Origin: Winogradskyella vidalii
GTDB lineage: Bacteria > Bacteroidota > Bacteroidia > Flavobacteriales > Flavobacteriaceae
Length of the DNA: 64,000 nt
Direction: 5' to 3'
Assembly (NCBI RefSeq): GCF_013403955.1
Contig: NZ_JABFDG010000006.1
Coordinates: forward strand, 186,001 to 250,000
Shown here: positions 1-9,800 of the stretch, one piece after another
Layout: each line of letters begins with the position of its first letter
Numbering within the stretch: the stretch's first letter is position 1
Translations under genes and position numbers: made by a program
The notes under the pieces: model-generated
The model's database searches: none
Told to the model about the DNA's origin: nothing
Seen by the model: only the letters and a program-made list of their open reading frames with translations

Positions 1-1201
1 TATCGTGATTTGTTAATACTTCATCCACTAAATCTACAATGTATGGCATATCTGTTTCTTTTAAACCTCTTGTAGTAATAGCAGCTGTTCCTATTCTAAT
101 CCCAGAGGTTACAAAAGGTGATTCTGTATCAAAAGGCACCATATTCTTATTCACAGTAATATCTGCTTTTACTAAAGCATTTTCAGCATCTTTACCCGTA
201 ATATCTTTATTTCTAAGGTCAATAAGCATCATATGGTTATCCGTTCCGCCAGAAATTAAATGGTAATCTTTAGCAACAAAAGCTTTTGCCATAGCATCGG
301 CATTATGTTTTACTTGTAACATATAGTGCATAAAGTCATCGGTTAATGCTTCACCAAACGCAATCGCTTTAGCAGCAATAATATGTTCTAATGGTCCACC
401 TTGGTTTCCTGGAAATACACCAGAGTCTAATAAGCCCGACATTTTGCGAAGCTTACCACTCTTTAAAGTGATTCCAAATGGATTATCAATATTTTCGCCC
501 ATCATAATCATACCACCTCTTGGTCCACGCAATGTTTTGTGTGTGGTTGTGGTTACCACGTGGCAATGCGGCATTGGGTCATTTAATATTCCTTTAGCAA
601 TTAAACCTGCAGGATGTGAAATATCGGCTAATAAAACAGCGCCTACACTATCTGCAACCTCTCTAAATTTTGCAAAATCGATATCTCTAGAATACGCAGA
701 AGCACCAGCAATAATCAGTTTAGGTTGTTCTTTTTGCGCTTGATCTGCTAACATATCGTAATCAATACGTCCGGTATCTTTCTTTACACCATAAAATGTA
801 GGGCGGTATAATTTTCCAGAAAAATTAACAGGAGAACCATGCGTTAAGTGTCCACCATGAGATAAATCGAATCCTAAGATAGTATCCCCAGGTTTTAAAC
901 AAGCATGAAAAACAGCGGTGTTTGCCTGACTCCCTGAGTGGGGTTGTACGTTAGCATAAGCAGCACCAAATAAAGTTTTAGCACGTTCAATGGCAATAGT
1001 TTCAACTTCATCTACTACTTCACAGCCACCGTAATAACGTTTACCAGGATAACCCTCCGCATATTTATTAGTTAACACAGAACCAGAAGCTTCCAAGACT
1101 TGGTTGCTCACAAAATTTTCTGAGGCAATCAATTCTATACCATCAGTTTGGCGTTCTTTTTCGGCTTTAATAAGTTCAAATATTTGTTCGTCGCGTTGCA
1201 T
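1..1201 (-). CDS. glyA: Serine hydroxymethyltransferase, 3' end outside window
   Basis: Cytosolic PLP enzyme interconverting serine plus tetrahydrofolate with glycine plus 5,10-methylene-THF. The minus strand reads [18 protein letters not shown] followed by the family hallmark LIASENF. The PLP-lysine region [14 protein letters not shown] lies near 505-560. About 400 residues are present; the family is usually about 420, so only the extreme C-terminus is missing beyond base 1. The ATG at 1199-1201 fits the family N-terminus. A good promoter (TTTG, 22-nt spacer, TATTTTTG) sits just upstream. It is divergent from fahA. Confidence 0.96.
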   Translation of the reverse strand, partial: MQRDEQIFELIKAEKERQTDGIELIASENFVSNQVLEASGSVLTNKYAEGYPGKRYYGGCEVVDEVETIAIERAKTLFGAAYANVQPHSGSQANTAVFHACLKPGDTILGFDLSHGGHLTHGSPVNFSGKLYRPTFYGVKKDTGRIDYDMLADQAQKEQPKLIIAGASAYSRDIDFAKFREVADSVGAVLLADISHPAGLIAKGILNDPMPHCHVVTTTTHKTLRGPRGGMIMMGENIDNPFGITLKSGKLRKMSGLLDSGVFPGNQGGPLEHIIAAKAIAFGEALTDDFMHYMLQVKHNADAMAKAFVAKDYHLISGGTDNHMMLIDLRNKDITGKDAENALVKADITVNKNMVPFDTESPFVTSGIRIGTAAITTRGLKETDMPYIVDLVDEVLTNHD

Positions 1202-1226
1202 ATAAAAAGTGTTTGTTAAATCGATA

Positions 1227-1260
1227 CAAAAATAGTGAATACATTAGTTTAAATATCAAA
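1227..1260 (-). promoter_or_regulatory. Bacteroidota-type promoter for glyA
   Basis: On the minus strand TTTG (1260-1257) and TATTTTTG (1234-1227) are separated by 22 nt. This matches the known Bacteroidota sigma-A pattern TTTG / TAnnTTTG. It predicts a transcript start near 1220 and a leader of about 20 nt. A TAGGTTTG on the plus strand (1268-1275) could serve the divergent fahA, but no matching -33 element was seen for it. Confidence 0.5.
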
Positions 1261-1310
1261 AATTATGTAGGTTTGAATTAATTTAATGAACATTTAATCA
1301 ACAATAATAT

Positions 1311-2606
1311 ATGCCATTATCCGCTAACAATCCCGATCGTACTTCTTGGTTACATGTCGGTAAAAATTCAGATTTCCCTATTCAGAACATTCCTTTTGGT
1401 GTTTTCTTAACTCGAGATGATATCATAACTATTGGAACTAGAATTGGAGATACTGCTATTGACCTAGGTGCTTTACATCAATTAGGCTATTTTAAAGGCA
1501 TCCCATTAACAGATGATATTTTTTTACAAGACACCTTAAATGATTTTATTGCAGACGGTAGAAAAACATGGCGTTTGGTGAGAAATAGAATTGCCGAGAT
1601 TTTTGATGCTGATAATGAGACTTTAAAGAATAACGTTCCACATAAGGAAACCATTTTATTTCGTTTAGATGAAATTGAAATGCAATTGCCAATACAAGTT
1701 GGTGATTATACCGATTTTTATGCCAGCAAAGAACACGCTACTAATGTAGGAACGATGTTTAGAGACCCCGACAATGCCTTAATGCCTAATTGGGTACATA
1801 TGCCAGTAGGCTACCATGGTCGAAGTTCTTCTATTATTCCTTCGGAAATTCCTATTTTTCGTCCACAAGGACAAACATTACCTGCAGATTCAGATCAACC
1901 AGTATTTGGTCCTTCTAAATTAGTAGATTTTGAATTGGAGATGGCCTTCATTACTACAGATGCTAATGATTTGGGCGAACCTATTCCGATTGAAGAAACT
2001 GAAGAATATATTTTCGGATTGGTCTTATTTAATGATTGGTCGGCACGCGATATTCAAAAATGGGAATACGTACCACTTGGGCCGTTCTTAGGAAAAAGTT
2101 TTGCCTCGTCTATGTCACCTTGGATTGTAACGTTAGATGCTTTAGAACCGTTTAGAATTGAAAGTCCAAAGCAGAGTCCAAAACCACTTAAATACCTTCA
2201 GACCAAAGGCAAAAAGAGTTTTGATATTAATCTAGAGGTTGGCATTCAGCCAAAAGGCGTTAAAGAAACCATTGTTAGTAAGACTAACTTTAAATATATG
2301 TACTGGAATATGGCTCAGCAATTAGCCCACCACACCGTTAATGGTTGTCCTGTGAATTCTGGTGATATGATGGGAAGTGGAACAATTTCTGGACCAACAC
2401 CAGATGCTTATGGGTCAATGTTAGAATTGACTTGGAAAGGAACTAAACCTTTGCAAATGAAAGACGGCACAGAACGAAAATTCATTAACGACCACGATAC
2501 GGTTATTATGAGAGGTTATTGTGAAAATGATGATGTTCGTATTGGTTTTGGACAGGTAAAAACAAAATTATTACCTGTTTTTGATTCTAAGAAAAAGAAG
2601 AAATAG
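1311..2606 (+). CDS. fahA: Fumarylacetoacetase
   Basis: Last enzyme of tyrosine catabolism: hydrolyses fumarylacetoacetate to fumarate and acetoacetate. At 431 aa it matches full-length two-domain FAH. All catalytic and metal residues of the mammalian enzyme appear at a constant offset of nine: Asp135, His142 (DYTDFYASKEHATN), Glu208 and Glu210 (DFELEMAF), Asp242 (NDWSARD) and Lys262 (GKSF). The C-terminus ends in a run of lysines. No other tyrosine-catabolic gene is adjacent. Transcription probably ends at the hairpin at 2636-2676. The ATG at 1311 fits the family start. Confidence 0.95.
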   Translation: MPLSANNPDRTSWLHVGKNSDFPIQNIPFGVFLTRDDIITIGTRIGDTAIDLGALHQLGYFKGIPLTDDIFLQDTLNDFIADGRKTWRLVRNRIAEIFDADNETLKNNVPHKETILFRLDEIEMQLPIQVGDYTDFYASKEHATNVGTMFRDPDNALMPNWVHMPVGYHGRSSSIIPSEIPIFRPQGQTLPADSDQPVFGPSKLVDFELEMAFITTDANDLGEPIPIEETEEYIFGLVLFNDWSARDIQKWEYVPLGPFLGKSFASSMSPWIVTLDALEPFRIESPKQSPKPLKYLQTKGKKSFDINLEVGIQPKGVKETIVSKTNFKYMYWNMAQQLAHHTVNGCPVNSGDMMGSGTISGPTPDAYGSMLELTWKGTKPLQMKDGTERKFINDHDTVIMRGYCENDDVRIGFGQVKTKLLPVFDSKKKKK

Positions 2607-2635
2607 GTTGAGGTATCCACCTAAATAATATATTG

Positions 2636-2676
2636 AAAAGAAGATTAGGGCTAAGTGCTTTAATCTTCTTTTTTTT
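2636..2676 (+). terminator. Rho-independent terminator after fahA
   Basis: A 12-bp stem (2636-2647 pairing with 2661-2672, aaaagaagatta / taatcttctttt) is followed by a run of T. It lies 30 nt after the fahA stop. Confidence 0.8.
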
Positions 2677-2799
2677 GCTCTCACTGCGAATGGCGATTAT
2701 GAAAATTATTACACAAAGCTCCACTAATAAGGCACAAAGATTCACGGAGAAATTGTTCTGAACAATTAACTTAATGTACTAACCCACTAAACACCGCGA

Positions 2800-4482
2800 C
2801 TAAAACCCAGCCTCACAACTAAACCGAACCCACTCACGTTTCACAGGATGTTCAAACTCTAGAGTTTCGGCATGCAAATGTAATCGATTAGAAGGTGTAC
2901 CATATAAATCATCGCCAACAATAGGCAGATTTAAGCCCTTATGATGGGCCGCGTGAACACGTAGCTGGTGTGTACGACCAGAAATAGGATAAAAATGAAT
3001 TCTGGTTTTATAATCTTTAACTGCAATCACTTTATAATTTGTAGTCGCTGATTTACCATGTTTATCACAGACTAACTGCCTTGGGCGGTTATTTAAATCG
3101 ACCCGAAGTGGTAAATTAATGATACCTGCTTTAGATTCTAAAACACCATCTAGCAAAGCCACATAGCGTTTTTTGATGGTACGATTTATAAATTGCTTTT
3201 GAAGCATTTTATGCGTGCGTTCATTTTTTGCAACCAACAACAAACCCGAGGTAGACATATCTAAACGGTGTAATAATAAAGGGCCTGTGGCATTAGGTAA
3301 ATAAGTCTGCATACGGGTTAAAACGGAGTCTTTAATGGTCTTTCCGGGAACCGATAAAAATTCTGGCGGCTTGTTTACGAGTAATAAAAAATCATCCTCA
3401 TATATAATTTCTAATTCCCCATTAAAAACACCTGCGGTTTCAATAGGATTAGGTTCCACATCTAAACCCTGCATCATATGACCCAAAATAGGTTCGCAAC
3501 GTCCACGACAAGACGGATAAAATTGCCCGTGTTTTCTAACTTCAGCTGTTGGTGAGATGCCCCAATAAAACTCGGCCATCGCTATAGGTTTTAATTGATT
3601 TTCATAAGCATACTGAAATAATTTAGGCGCAGCACATTCGCCCGCAGCTACAGGAGGCTTACCCAAATCTGTGGATTTAAAAATAGCTATTAAATCTTTG
3701 GTTTCACCTTTGGCATTGAGAAATTGATACTGAGCGTGAATTCGTGCTTGTAAATCAGCAGAGCGTTGTTTTCGTTCTAATTTTAAATTTTCTATAGGGT
3801 TTACCAATGCCTCTAAATGTTGTTCTGCTGTTGCAACTTCGGTTTCAAGATCTAATTTTAAGTATTTTAAATCTATATTAGATTGGATACTTTCTTGTTT
3901 CAAAAGTTCAAAAAGGGTTTCCTGTTCGGGGTGTGATAATTCTTTAGCAGCCACTGCCCTACGCTTTTTCCTGTTTAATTTTTCAGCTTTAGCATGTGTT
4001 TTAAAAGCTTCAAGGGTTTCAATATGATTTGCCTTAGCTTGTTTAAGCATTAGCCTGGCTTTCTCTAATTCTGGCTGTTGTTCTAAGCTATCAATTTCAG
4101 CAGTTAACTGATTTAAATAAGCTTCATTTTTTTTATAAAATCCGTCTTTATTTAAGGTGTCATAAATAGGTGGTACAAACCCTCTTAAATAATTACGTTC
4201 GGCTAATTTCCCTGAAAACGCCACGATAAATCCCAATTGATTTTCAGGCGTTTCAACAAGCATTACGCCAAACATTTTTCCAATTTTCAAACCTGTTTTA
4301 GATGAGTCGAGTCCAAAATTATGTTCAAAATCGGTCTGACTGCTTAAATAGGTTTTTACCGCATTGGCAGCTTTAACACAAAGCGGATGTGGTGTATAAT
4401 AAAACGGAAAAGTAAATTGTTTCGGCCGGTTTTCGGAGTGTAATTCTATAGGGTGAAAACAGCCATTTTCTGGATTAAACAT
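2800..4482 (-). CDS. Long RluA-family RNA pseudouridine synthase
   Basis: Predicted to isomerise uridine to pseudouridine in rRNA or tRNA. The C-terminal third carries the RluA catalytic motif HRLDMSTSGLL (catalytic Asp), preceded by YEDDFLLLVNKP and followed by SGRTHQLRVHAAH. The N-terminal 340 or so residues are not part of the catalytic fold: they contain a Glu/Lys-rich stretch likely to be coiled coil, then a segment with FYPSCRGRCEPIL. The ATG at 4480-4482 is chosen over an upstream TTG at 4512 because a TATTTTTG promoter element (4517-4510, minus strand) lies over that upstream start. The target site cannot be told from sequence. Confidence 0.88.
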   Translation of the reverse strand: MFNPENGCFHPIELHSENRPKQFTFPFYYTPHPLCVKAANAVKTYLSSQTDFEHNFGLDSSKTGLKIGKMFGVMLVETPENQLGFIVAFSGKLAERNYLRGFVPPIYDTLNKDGFYKKNEAYLNQLTAEIDSLEQQPELEKARLMLKQAKANHIETLEAFKTHAKAEKLNRKKRRAVAAKELSHPEQETLFELLKQESIQSNIDLKYLKLDLETEVATAEQHLEALVNPIENLKLERKQRSADLQARIHAQYQFLNAKGETKDLIAIFKSTDLGKPPVAAGECAAPKLFQYAYENQLKPIAMAEFYWGISPTAEVRKHGQFYPSCRGRCEPILGHMMQGLDVEPNPIETAGVFNGELEIIYEDDFLLLVNKPPEFLSVPGKTIKDSVLTRMQTYLPNATGPLLLHRLDMSTSGLLLVAKNERTHKMLQKQFINRTIKKRYVALLDGVLESKAGIINLPLRVDLNNRPRQLVCDKHGKSATTNYKVIAVKDYKTRIHFYPISGRTHQLRVHAAHHKGLNLPIVGDDLYGTPSNRLHLHAETLEFEHPVKREWVRFSCEAGF

Positions 4483-4663
4483 GCGCCTTTTTATTGATTT
4501 GCAAAGAAACAAAAATATAGAAAAGCGCCGTTTTAATTCTTATGAAACTTTTGATTGATTGAATCTGAAATGTCAATCCATAAAAATTCATAAATTTGAA
4601 CTCTAAACACTTTGGCATCAAAATTGGAAACACTAAAAAATATAACCCACTAAACACAAGATT

Positions 4664-5848
4664 ATGAAAAAAATTCTACTCCTCTCAGTTCTTATCACGG
4701 TACTCATATCTTGTAGTGCCAAAAAACAAATGGAAACTGCTATTAGTCATGGTAATTACGATGAAGCTATTGCTGAAGCTTTAAAAAAACTAGAAAACAA
4801 TAAAGACAAAAAGCGTAAGCAAGATTATATTGTCTTATTAGAAGAAGCCTACAACAAAGTTTTAGCAGAAGATTTAAAAACCATCAAGCACCTCAAAAAA
4901 GATGGTAACCCTGAACAATATGAAACCATTTATGAAATTTATGCTGATTTAGAAGCGCGACAAACCGCCATTAAGCGTGTAATGCCATTAGAAATTGACG
5001 GTAAAACCTTAGAATTAGAATTTAAGGACTATAGTACCGAAATGGTAGACTATAGATATAAAACATCAGACTATTTAATTAATGAAGGTATAGCCCTTTT
5101 AGACTCTAATAACAAAGCAAATGCTAGAAAGGCGCATGAGATTTTTAGTTATATAGAACGTATTAATCCGAATTTTGAAGAAAACAGAAGCTTAATTACC
5201 GAAGCCCATTTAAAAGGTATGGATTATGTGCATATTTCTGTAGAAAACCAAACGGCGCAAATTATTCCACAAGAGTTAGAAGCTGAATTGGTTGATTTTA
5301 ATACTTATGGATTAAATCAATTTTGGACCACCTACCACGCTGATATTGATACAACACTTACTTATGATTACGCCATGCAATTGCAATTAAAGCAAATTAA
5401 TATTTCTCCTGAACGTATTAGCGAACGAGAAATTGTAAGAGAAAAAGAAGTTATTGATGGCTGGGAATACCAATTAGACCGTGCCGGAAACGTAAGAAAA
5501 GATAGTTTAGGTAATGATATAAAGGTTGATAAAATTATAAATGTTAAAGCACGTCTTTTAGAAGTTATACAAACCAAATCGGCACAAGTTGTAGCTAATG
5601 TTGTTTATACCGATTTATATAAACAACAAATTATGGATAGCTTTCCTATTGATAGCGGTTATGTGTTTGAAAACGTATTTGCAAGCTTTAAAGGCGACAA
5701 GCGAGCTTTACATAAAGATGATTTACCGCTTATAAAGCAAAGACAAGTCCCGTTTCCAAGCAATGAACAAATGGTGTTTGACTCCGGAGAAGATTTAAAA
5801 CTTAAGTTAAAAGACTTGATAGGCGCTTATCAAATAACAAAACCTTAG
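4664..5848 (+). CDS. Uncharacterised lipoprotein with helical repeats
   Basis: Not recognised beyond its class. The N-terminus is a lipoprotein signal with lipobox LISC (Cys17), so it should be anchored in the envelope. Residues 25-115 (GNYDEAIAEALKKLENNKDK and following) look like TPR-type helical repeats. A second helical hairpin near 145-185 (NKANARKAHEIFSYIERINP) is similar. The remainder is mixed alpha/beta with no catalytic motif visible. It stands alone, with an ATG start and a terminator 45 nt downstream. A TAAATTTG element at 4591-4598 may be its -7 box. Confidence 0.8.
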   Translation: MKKILLLSVLITVLISCSAKKQMETAISHGNYDEAIAEALKKLENNKDKKRKQDYIVLLEEAYNKVLAEDLKTIKHLKKDGNPEQYETIYEIYADLEARQTAIKRVMPLEIDGKTLELEFKDYSTEMVDYRYKTSDYLINEGIALLDSNNKANARKAHEIFSYIERINPNFEENRSLITEAHLKGMDYVHISVENQTAQIIPQELEAELVDFNTYGLNQFWTTYHADIDTTLTYDYAMQLQLKQINISPERISEREIVREKEVIDGWEYQLDRAGNVRKDSLGNDIKVDKIINVKARLLEVIQTKSAQVVANVVYTDLYKQQIMDSFPIDSGYVFENVFASFKGDKRALHKDDLPLIKQRQVPFPSNEQMVFDSGEDLKLKLKDLIGAYQITKP

Positions 5849-5892
5849 CTGCCTGACTGCTATCGTTAATATTTTGGTTTTAAATAAAATTG

Positions 5893-5951
5893 ACCTGCAA
5901 GATTATATGATGACTGAGCGTAGTTGAAGTCAAAGTCTTGCAGGTTTTTTT
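5893..5951 (+). terminator. Long-loop terminator containing a repeat relic
   Basis: Perfect 10-bp arms (acctgcaaga at 5893-5902, tcttgcaggt at 5936-5945) are followed by T7. The 33-nt loop contains a copy of the intergenic repeat motif actgagcgtagttgaagt. Confidence 0.7.
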
Positions 5952-6149
5952 GGTTGATAAGCTGTACCTACAAAATTAAAAAAAACTTGCAGGATAATTA
6001 AGCAAGAAAAGGCAAGTTGGTAAATTACCTTATTTATCTTTTAAAGTGTTATATAAATGCCTGGTAGAGCCCAGTCGAAACCTATGTCTAGTAGAAAAAC
6101 AATCCTTGTTTGTTTCTAAAAAAGTCTATTTTAAAGTCTTATTTATTTA

Positions 6150-6179
6150 ACAGACCGTTTTGCATCGACTAACGTCTGT
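6150..6179. other. Imperfect hairpin
   Basis: acagaccgtt and aacgtctgt can pair with one bulged base around an 11-nt loop, followed on the plus strand by a run of A. Function unknown; it may be a minus-strand terminator relic. Confidence 0.3.
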
Positions 6180-6230
6180 AAAAAACAAACGCATCTTTTT
6201 TATAGAATGAGTAATATTTAAAGAAAATCG

Positions 6231-6377
6231 CTATAAAAATGACATTCCACTTTCTCCTGTATAAAGATTGACAACAACAGCTTTTAATAGAGAATTTTTA
6301 CCAGTTAACGGATTTATAATCAACTCTATTGATTTCAATTTATATTTGTGCATCCCTTTAGAATTATTAGCAATCAT
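6231..6377 (-). other. Possible small gene or gene remnant, 48 codons
   Basis: The minus strand has an open frame from an ATG at 6375-6377 to a TAG at 6231-6233, inside an otherwise stop-rich gap. The product begins MIANNSKGMHKYKLKS and ends VVVNLYTGESGMSFL; its composition looks protein-like. The frame stays open for six codons before the ATG. No family recognised. It may be a real small protein, the 3' end of a decayed gene, or chance. Confidence 0.25.
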
Positions 6378-6744
6378 GAGACCTTTTGTGTTGATTTAAA
6401 TTGTTTTTAAATTTTTGTGCTTTTATGTATTGTAAGACCACTATTGTTTTTTGAAAAAAATGAAACCTCGTTCAAGTCTAAGATTTGAAAACCGTGGTTT
6501 TTATTTTGACTAAAAATAAATAGTACTAAATCGCTGTTAAACCTTTGTTTAATAATGATTTAAAGATGGGTAGTTATTGGTTTAATCCGCTGATAATTTA
6601 ACCTAATTTCAATACCTTTAAGTAGACTTATTTAACAGCAATTTGATAAATATAAAAGCGCCATACAATCTTCTTAAATGTAGCTATTTGCAACCGTAAA
6701 ACAACACTTTATCGGAGATTTATGTCGTTTTGTCGAGAATTTAT

Positions 6745-6775
6745 TTTGAAAAGTCGTTTAATCGTTCTATATTTG
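6745..6775 (+). promoter_or_regulatory. Promoter for the large T9SS surface-protein gene
   Basis: TTTG (6745-6748), a 19-nt spacer and TATATTTG (6768-6775) match the Bacteroidota consensus exactly. This predicts a start near 6782 and a leader of about 95 nt before the ATG at 6876. Confidence 0.65.
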
Positions 6776-6875
6776 GCATCCCTCTACAGTTATGAAAATA
6801 ACACTTTAATTACAACCATTGAATATAGCGCTAAACCTCTTAGGACCAAATGAATATTGTGTATTGCAATAAACT

Positions 6876-9800
6876 ATGATGAACATGAAAAAAAGTGGCC
6901 TTCTGTTAATACAATTTTTAATTGCATTAACCTTTACTGTTAGCTTATCAGCGCAAGATGCGTTTATTACCACTTGGGATACTACTAATTATAATGGCGG
7001 TACCGAGTCACCGACAGGTACCATAAGAATACCGATGACTGGTGGGCCATACATCGTAGATTGGGGTGATGGTACTACGTCTACACATACTGTTGCACTA
7101 GGCGGTTATGCTGAACATATCTATACCACAAATGGCATTTATACGGTTACTATCACTGGAAGTTACGATAGAATTTATTTTAACAATAGTCGTGACCGAA
7201 GAAAAATACTTGAAATCAACCAATGGGGTACTAACCAATGGACCTCTATGGAAAAGGCTTTTGCCGGATGTACTAATTTAGTACTAAACCAATATAACAC
7301 CTCAGAAGCTCCTGATTTGAGTATTCCTAATTTATATTTTTATGAAGATTATGATTTTATCCTAAAAGGCATGAGTTTAAAAAGTATGTTTGCAAGTGCT
7401 ACAAGCTTTGATTCAGATATTGGGCATTGGGATATAACTAACATTACTACAGCAGAAAATATGTTTGGACCTGTAGATGGTAGTTCTCCTGCCGTTACAA
7501 TATCAACTGAGAATTATGAAGGTATACTAATAGGATGGGCTAGTCAAATGGATTCGTTTTCTCCTATTAGATATGACGATTTTTATGTTAATTTAAACTT
7601 CCATGGTGGTAATAGCTATTATTGCTCTACAGCTGCTATAAATGCGAGAGCTAGTTTAGATAATAATGGAACTAATGGTACTGGTTGGGACACTATTACT
7701 GATGGCGGCTTAGAACCTCCTTATGCAATTTGTCCTGACGATATTGAATTTGTTTTAGACTCTAGTGTTGGTACAACAACATTAACTATAGCCGATTTAG
7801 GCGGTATTGAGAACCTATTTGAAATAAATTGTGGTACTGCTACTGTTGCAATAACTAATGGCACTACTAGTTTTGATTGTACCAATGTAAGTAATGAATA
7901 CCCAATTGAGATAACCGCTACAAGTTCTAATGGTACGACGGCCAACTGCACTGTAAATGTAAAGATACTCGCACCTGCACCTACGTTTACTCCTGCAGAA
8001 TTAGCAGCCTTTGGCACGGTAGAAAGACAATGTAATTATACTTTTGATTATAGAGATGCACCTGAAGGCATTGATGGATGTACTGGTGACCCTATTTATG
8101 GCGTACCTAGTCAATCTTCACCAATTCTTACCACAACCACTTTAACATGGACCTACACTAGTGCAGATGGTGCTTCTACCACATTAACTCAAGATGTTAT
8201 TATCACTGATGGTGCTTTTGCAAATTATACGGATGTAGGGAGTGGCAGTTGTGATGAAACTACCATTCAATTAGATGCTAATGATGATTTAGATGGTAGT
8301 TGGACTGCAACATCCACTACGGGAGGTGCTTTTTCATTTTCTGATAGTTCTGCTTTTAATTCAACATTCACTGGAGAAAGTGGAGAAAGCTACAACATAA
8401 CTTGGACATTAGACGACGAAACAAGTTGCCCTGAAGCACAATGGTCATCGACCATAACAGTAGATTTTCCTGACTGCGGTAATAATATTGACTTTAACGG
8501 TTTAGATAACAGCATAAATTTTGGTGATAATTACGATTTAACTACGGGCACTACGGGCAGTTTTAGTATTGAAGTTTGGGTTAAATCTGAAGCAGAAAAC
8601 ACCAATATTCAAACTATTCTATCTAAGCGTGACGCCGATAACCTTTCAACGGGTTATGATCTTCGTATATTAGATGGCGAAATTTCATTTAATGCCAATA
8701 ATGAAACTAATGTTGTATCATCTACAATCACTACAGGACGTTGGTATCACATTGCAATAACCTACAATTCTGGCACATATACATTGTATAAAGATGGTAA
8801 AAGTAAAACTTCTAATTCCTCAGTAGCAATACCTACACCAAATTCTGCCAACATGCGCTTAGGTGCCATGGCAAGAAGTAATAATTTACCTACTCATTAT
8901 TTTAATGGCTGGCTAGACGAACTCCGCATCTGGAACGTGGCTTTAAGTACAGATCAAATTCAAGAAATGATGAACCAAGAAATTGAAGCTAATGGAACTT
9001 CGGTTTCGGGTAGTGTTCTTGGTTTAGATATCACAGGACTTCATTGGACAGATTTAGACGGTTATTACCAAATGAACCAGACTACAACAGATATTAATGA
9101 AGGGTATTTAAATCCAAATAAAGGAACGACTAAAGGCCGTTTAGTTAGTATGATGACTACTCAACCAGAAACGGCACCATTACCTTATATGACTAGTACC
9201 AATGGCACATGGGACACCGCTAGTACTTGGCTTAATAACAGTGATCAAATGTTACCGAATACAGATAGTGTTAACTGGAACATAGTTAAATTATCACATA
9301 ACATTACGTCTGGGAACAGAGCGACAACCCTTCTTGGTTTAGTAGTAGATAACAATACCTACACCATTACCAATGACCAAGAATTAAACGTTACCAAATA
9401 CTTAAAAATTAATGGCACCTTAGATTTAGAAGGCGAATCGCAACTCATACAACCCGAAGGAAGTATTGTTGATTATACTGGAATTGGTAAATTAGAACGT
9501 GATCAACAAGGAACTACTAACCTTTATAATTATAATTATTGGGGAAGTCCGGTGAGTAATTTAGGAACTTCAGATAATAGAACTTATGCTTTAGGGTCGG
9601 TATTATATGACGGTACAAATCTAGTAAACTGGAATACGGATCATGATCCTCTAGTAGCAACCAGTCCAATTACAATCAGCAGCCGTTGGCTATATACGTA
9701 TGCGAATTTTGATGGTACTTATGAAGAATGGAATTCTATTAATGAAAGCTACAATATTCCTGTAGGTCTAGGATTTACTATGAAAGGGAGTGGCGCCGCA

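Larger units (their letters stand above)
5849..6875. other. Gap of about 1 kb with decayed repeats and regulatory sites
   Basis: The gap holds a terminator (5893-5951), a relic of the common flavobacterial intergenic repeat resembling gactgagcgtagtcgaagtc (about 5912-5932), and a weaker relic near 6066-6080. It also holds an imperfect hairpin (acagaccgtt / aacgtctgt, 6150-6179), a 48-codon minus-strand ORF (6231-6377) and the promoter for the next gene (6745-6775). The rest is AT-rich with nothing else recognised. Confidence 0.6.

Noticed and set aside
4475-4657. 60-codon minus-strand ORF upstream of the RluA-type gene.
   Set aside because: It overlaps the start of the RluA gene and its likely promoter, and the product is hydrophobic AT-rich translation without family features.
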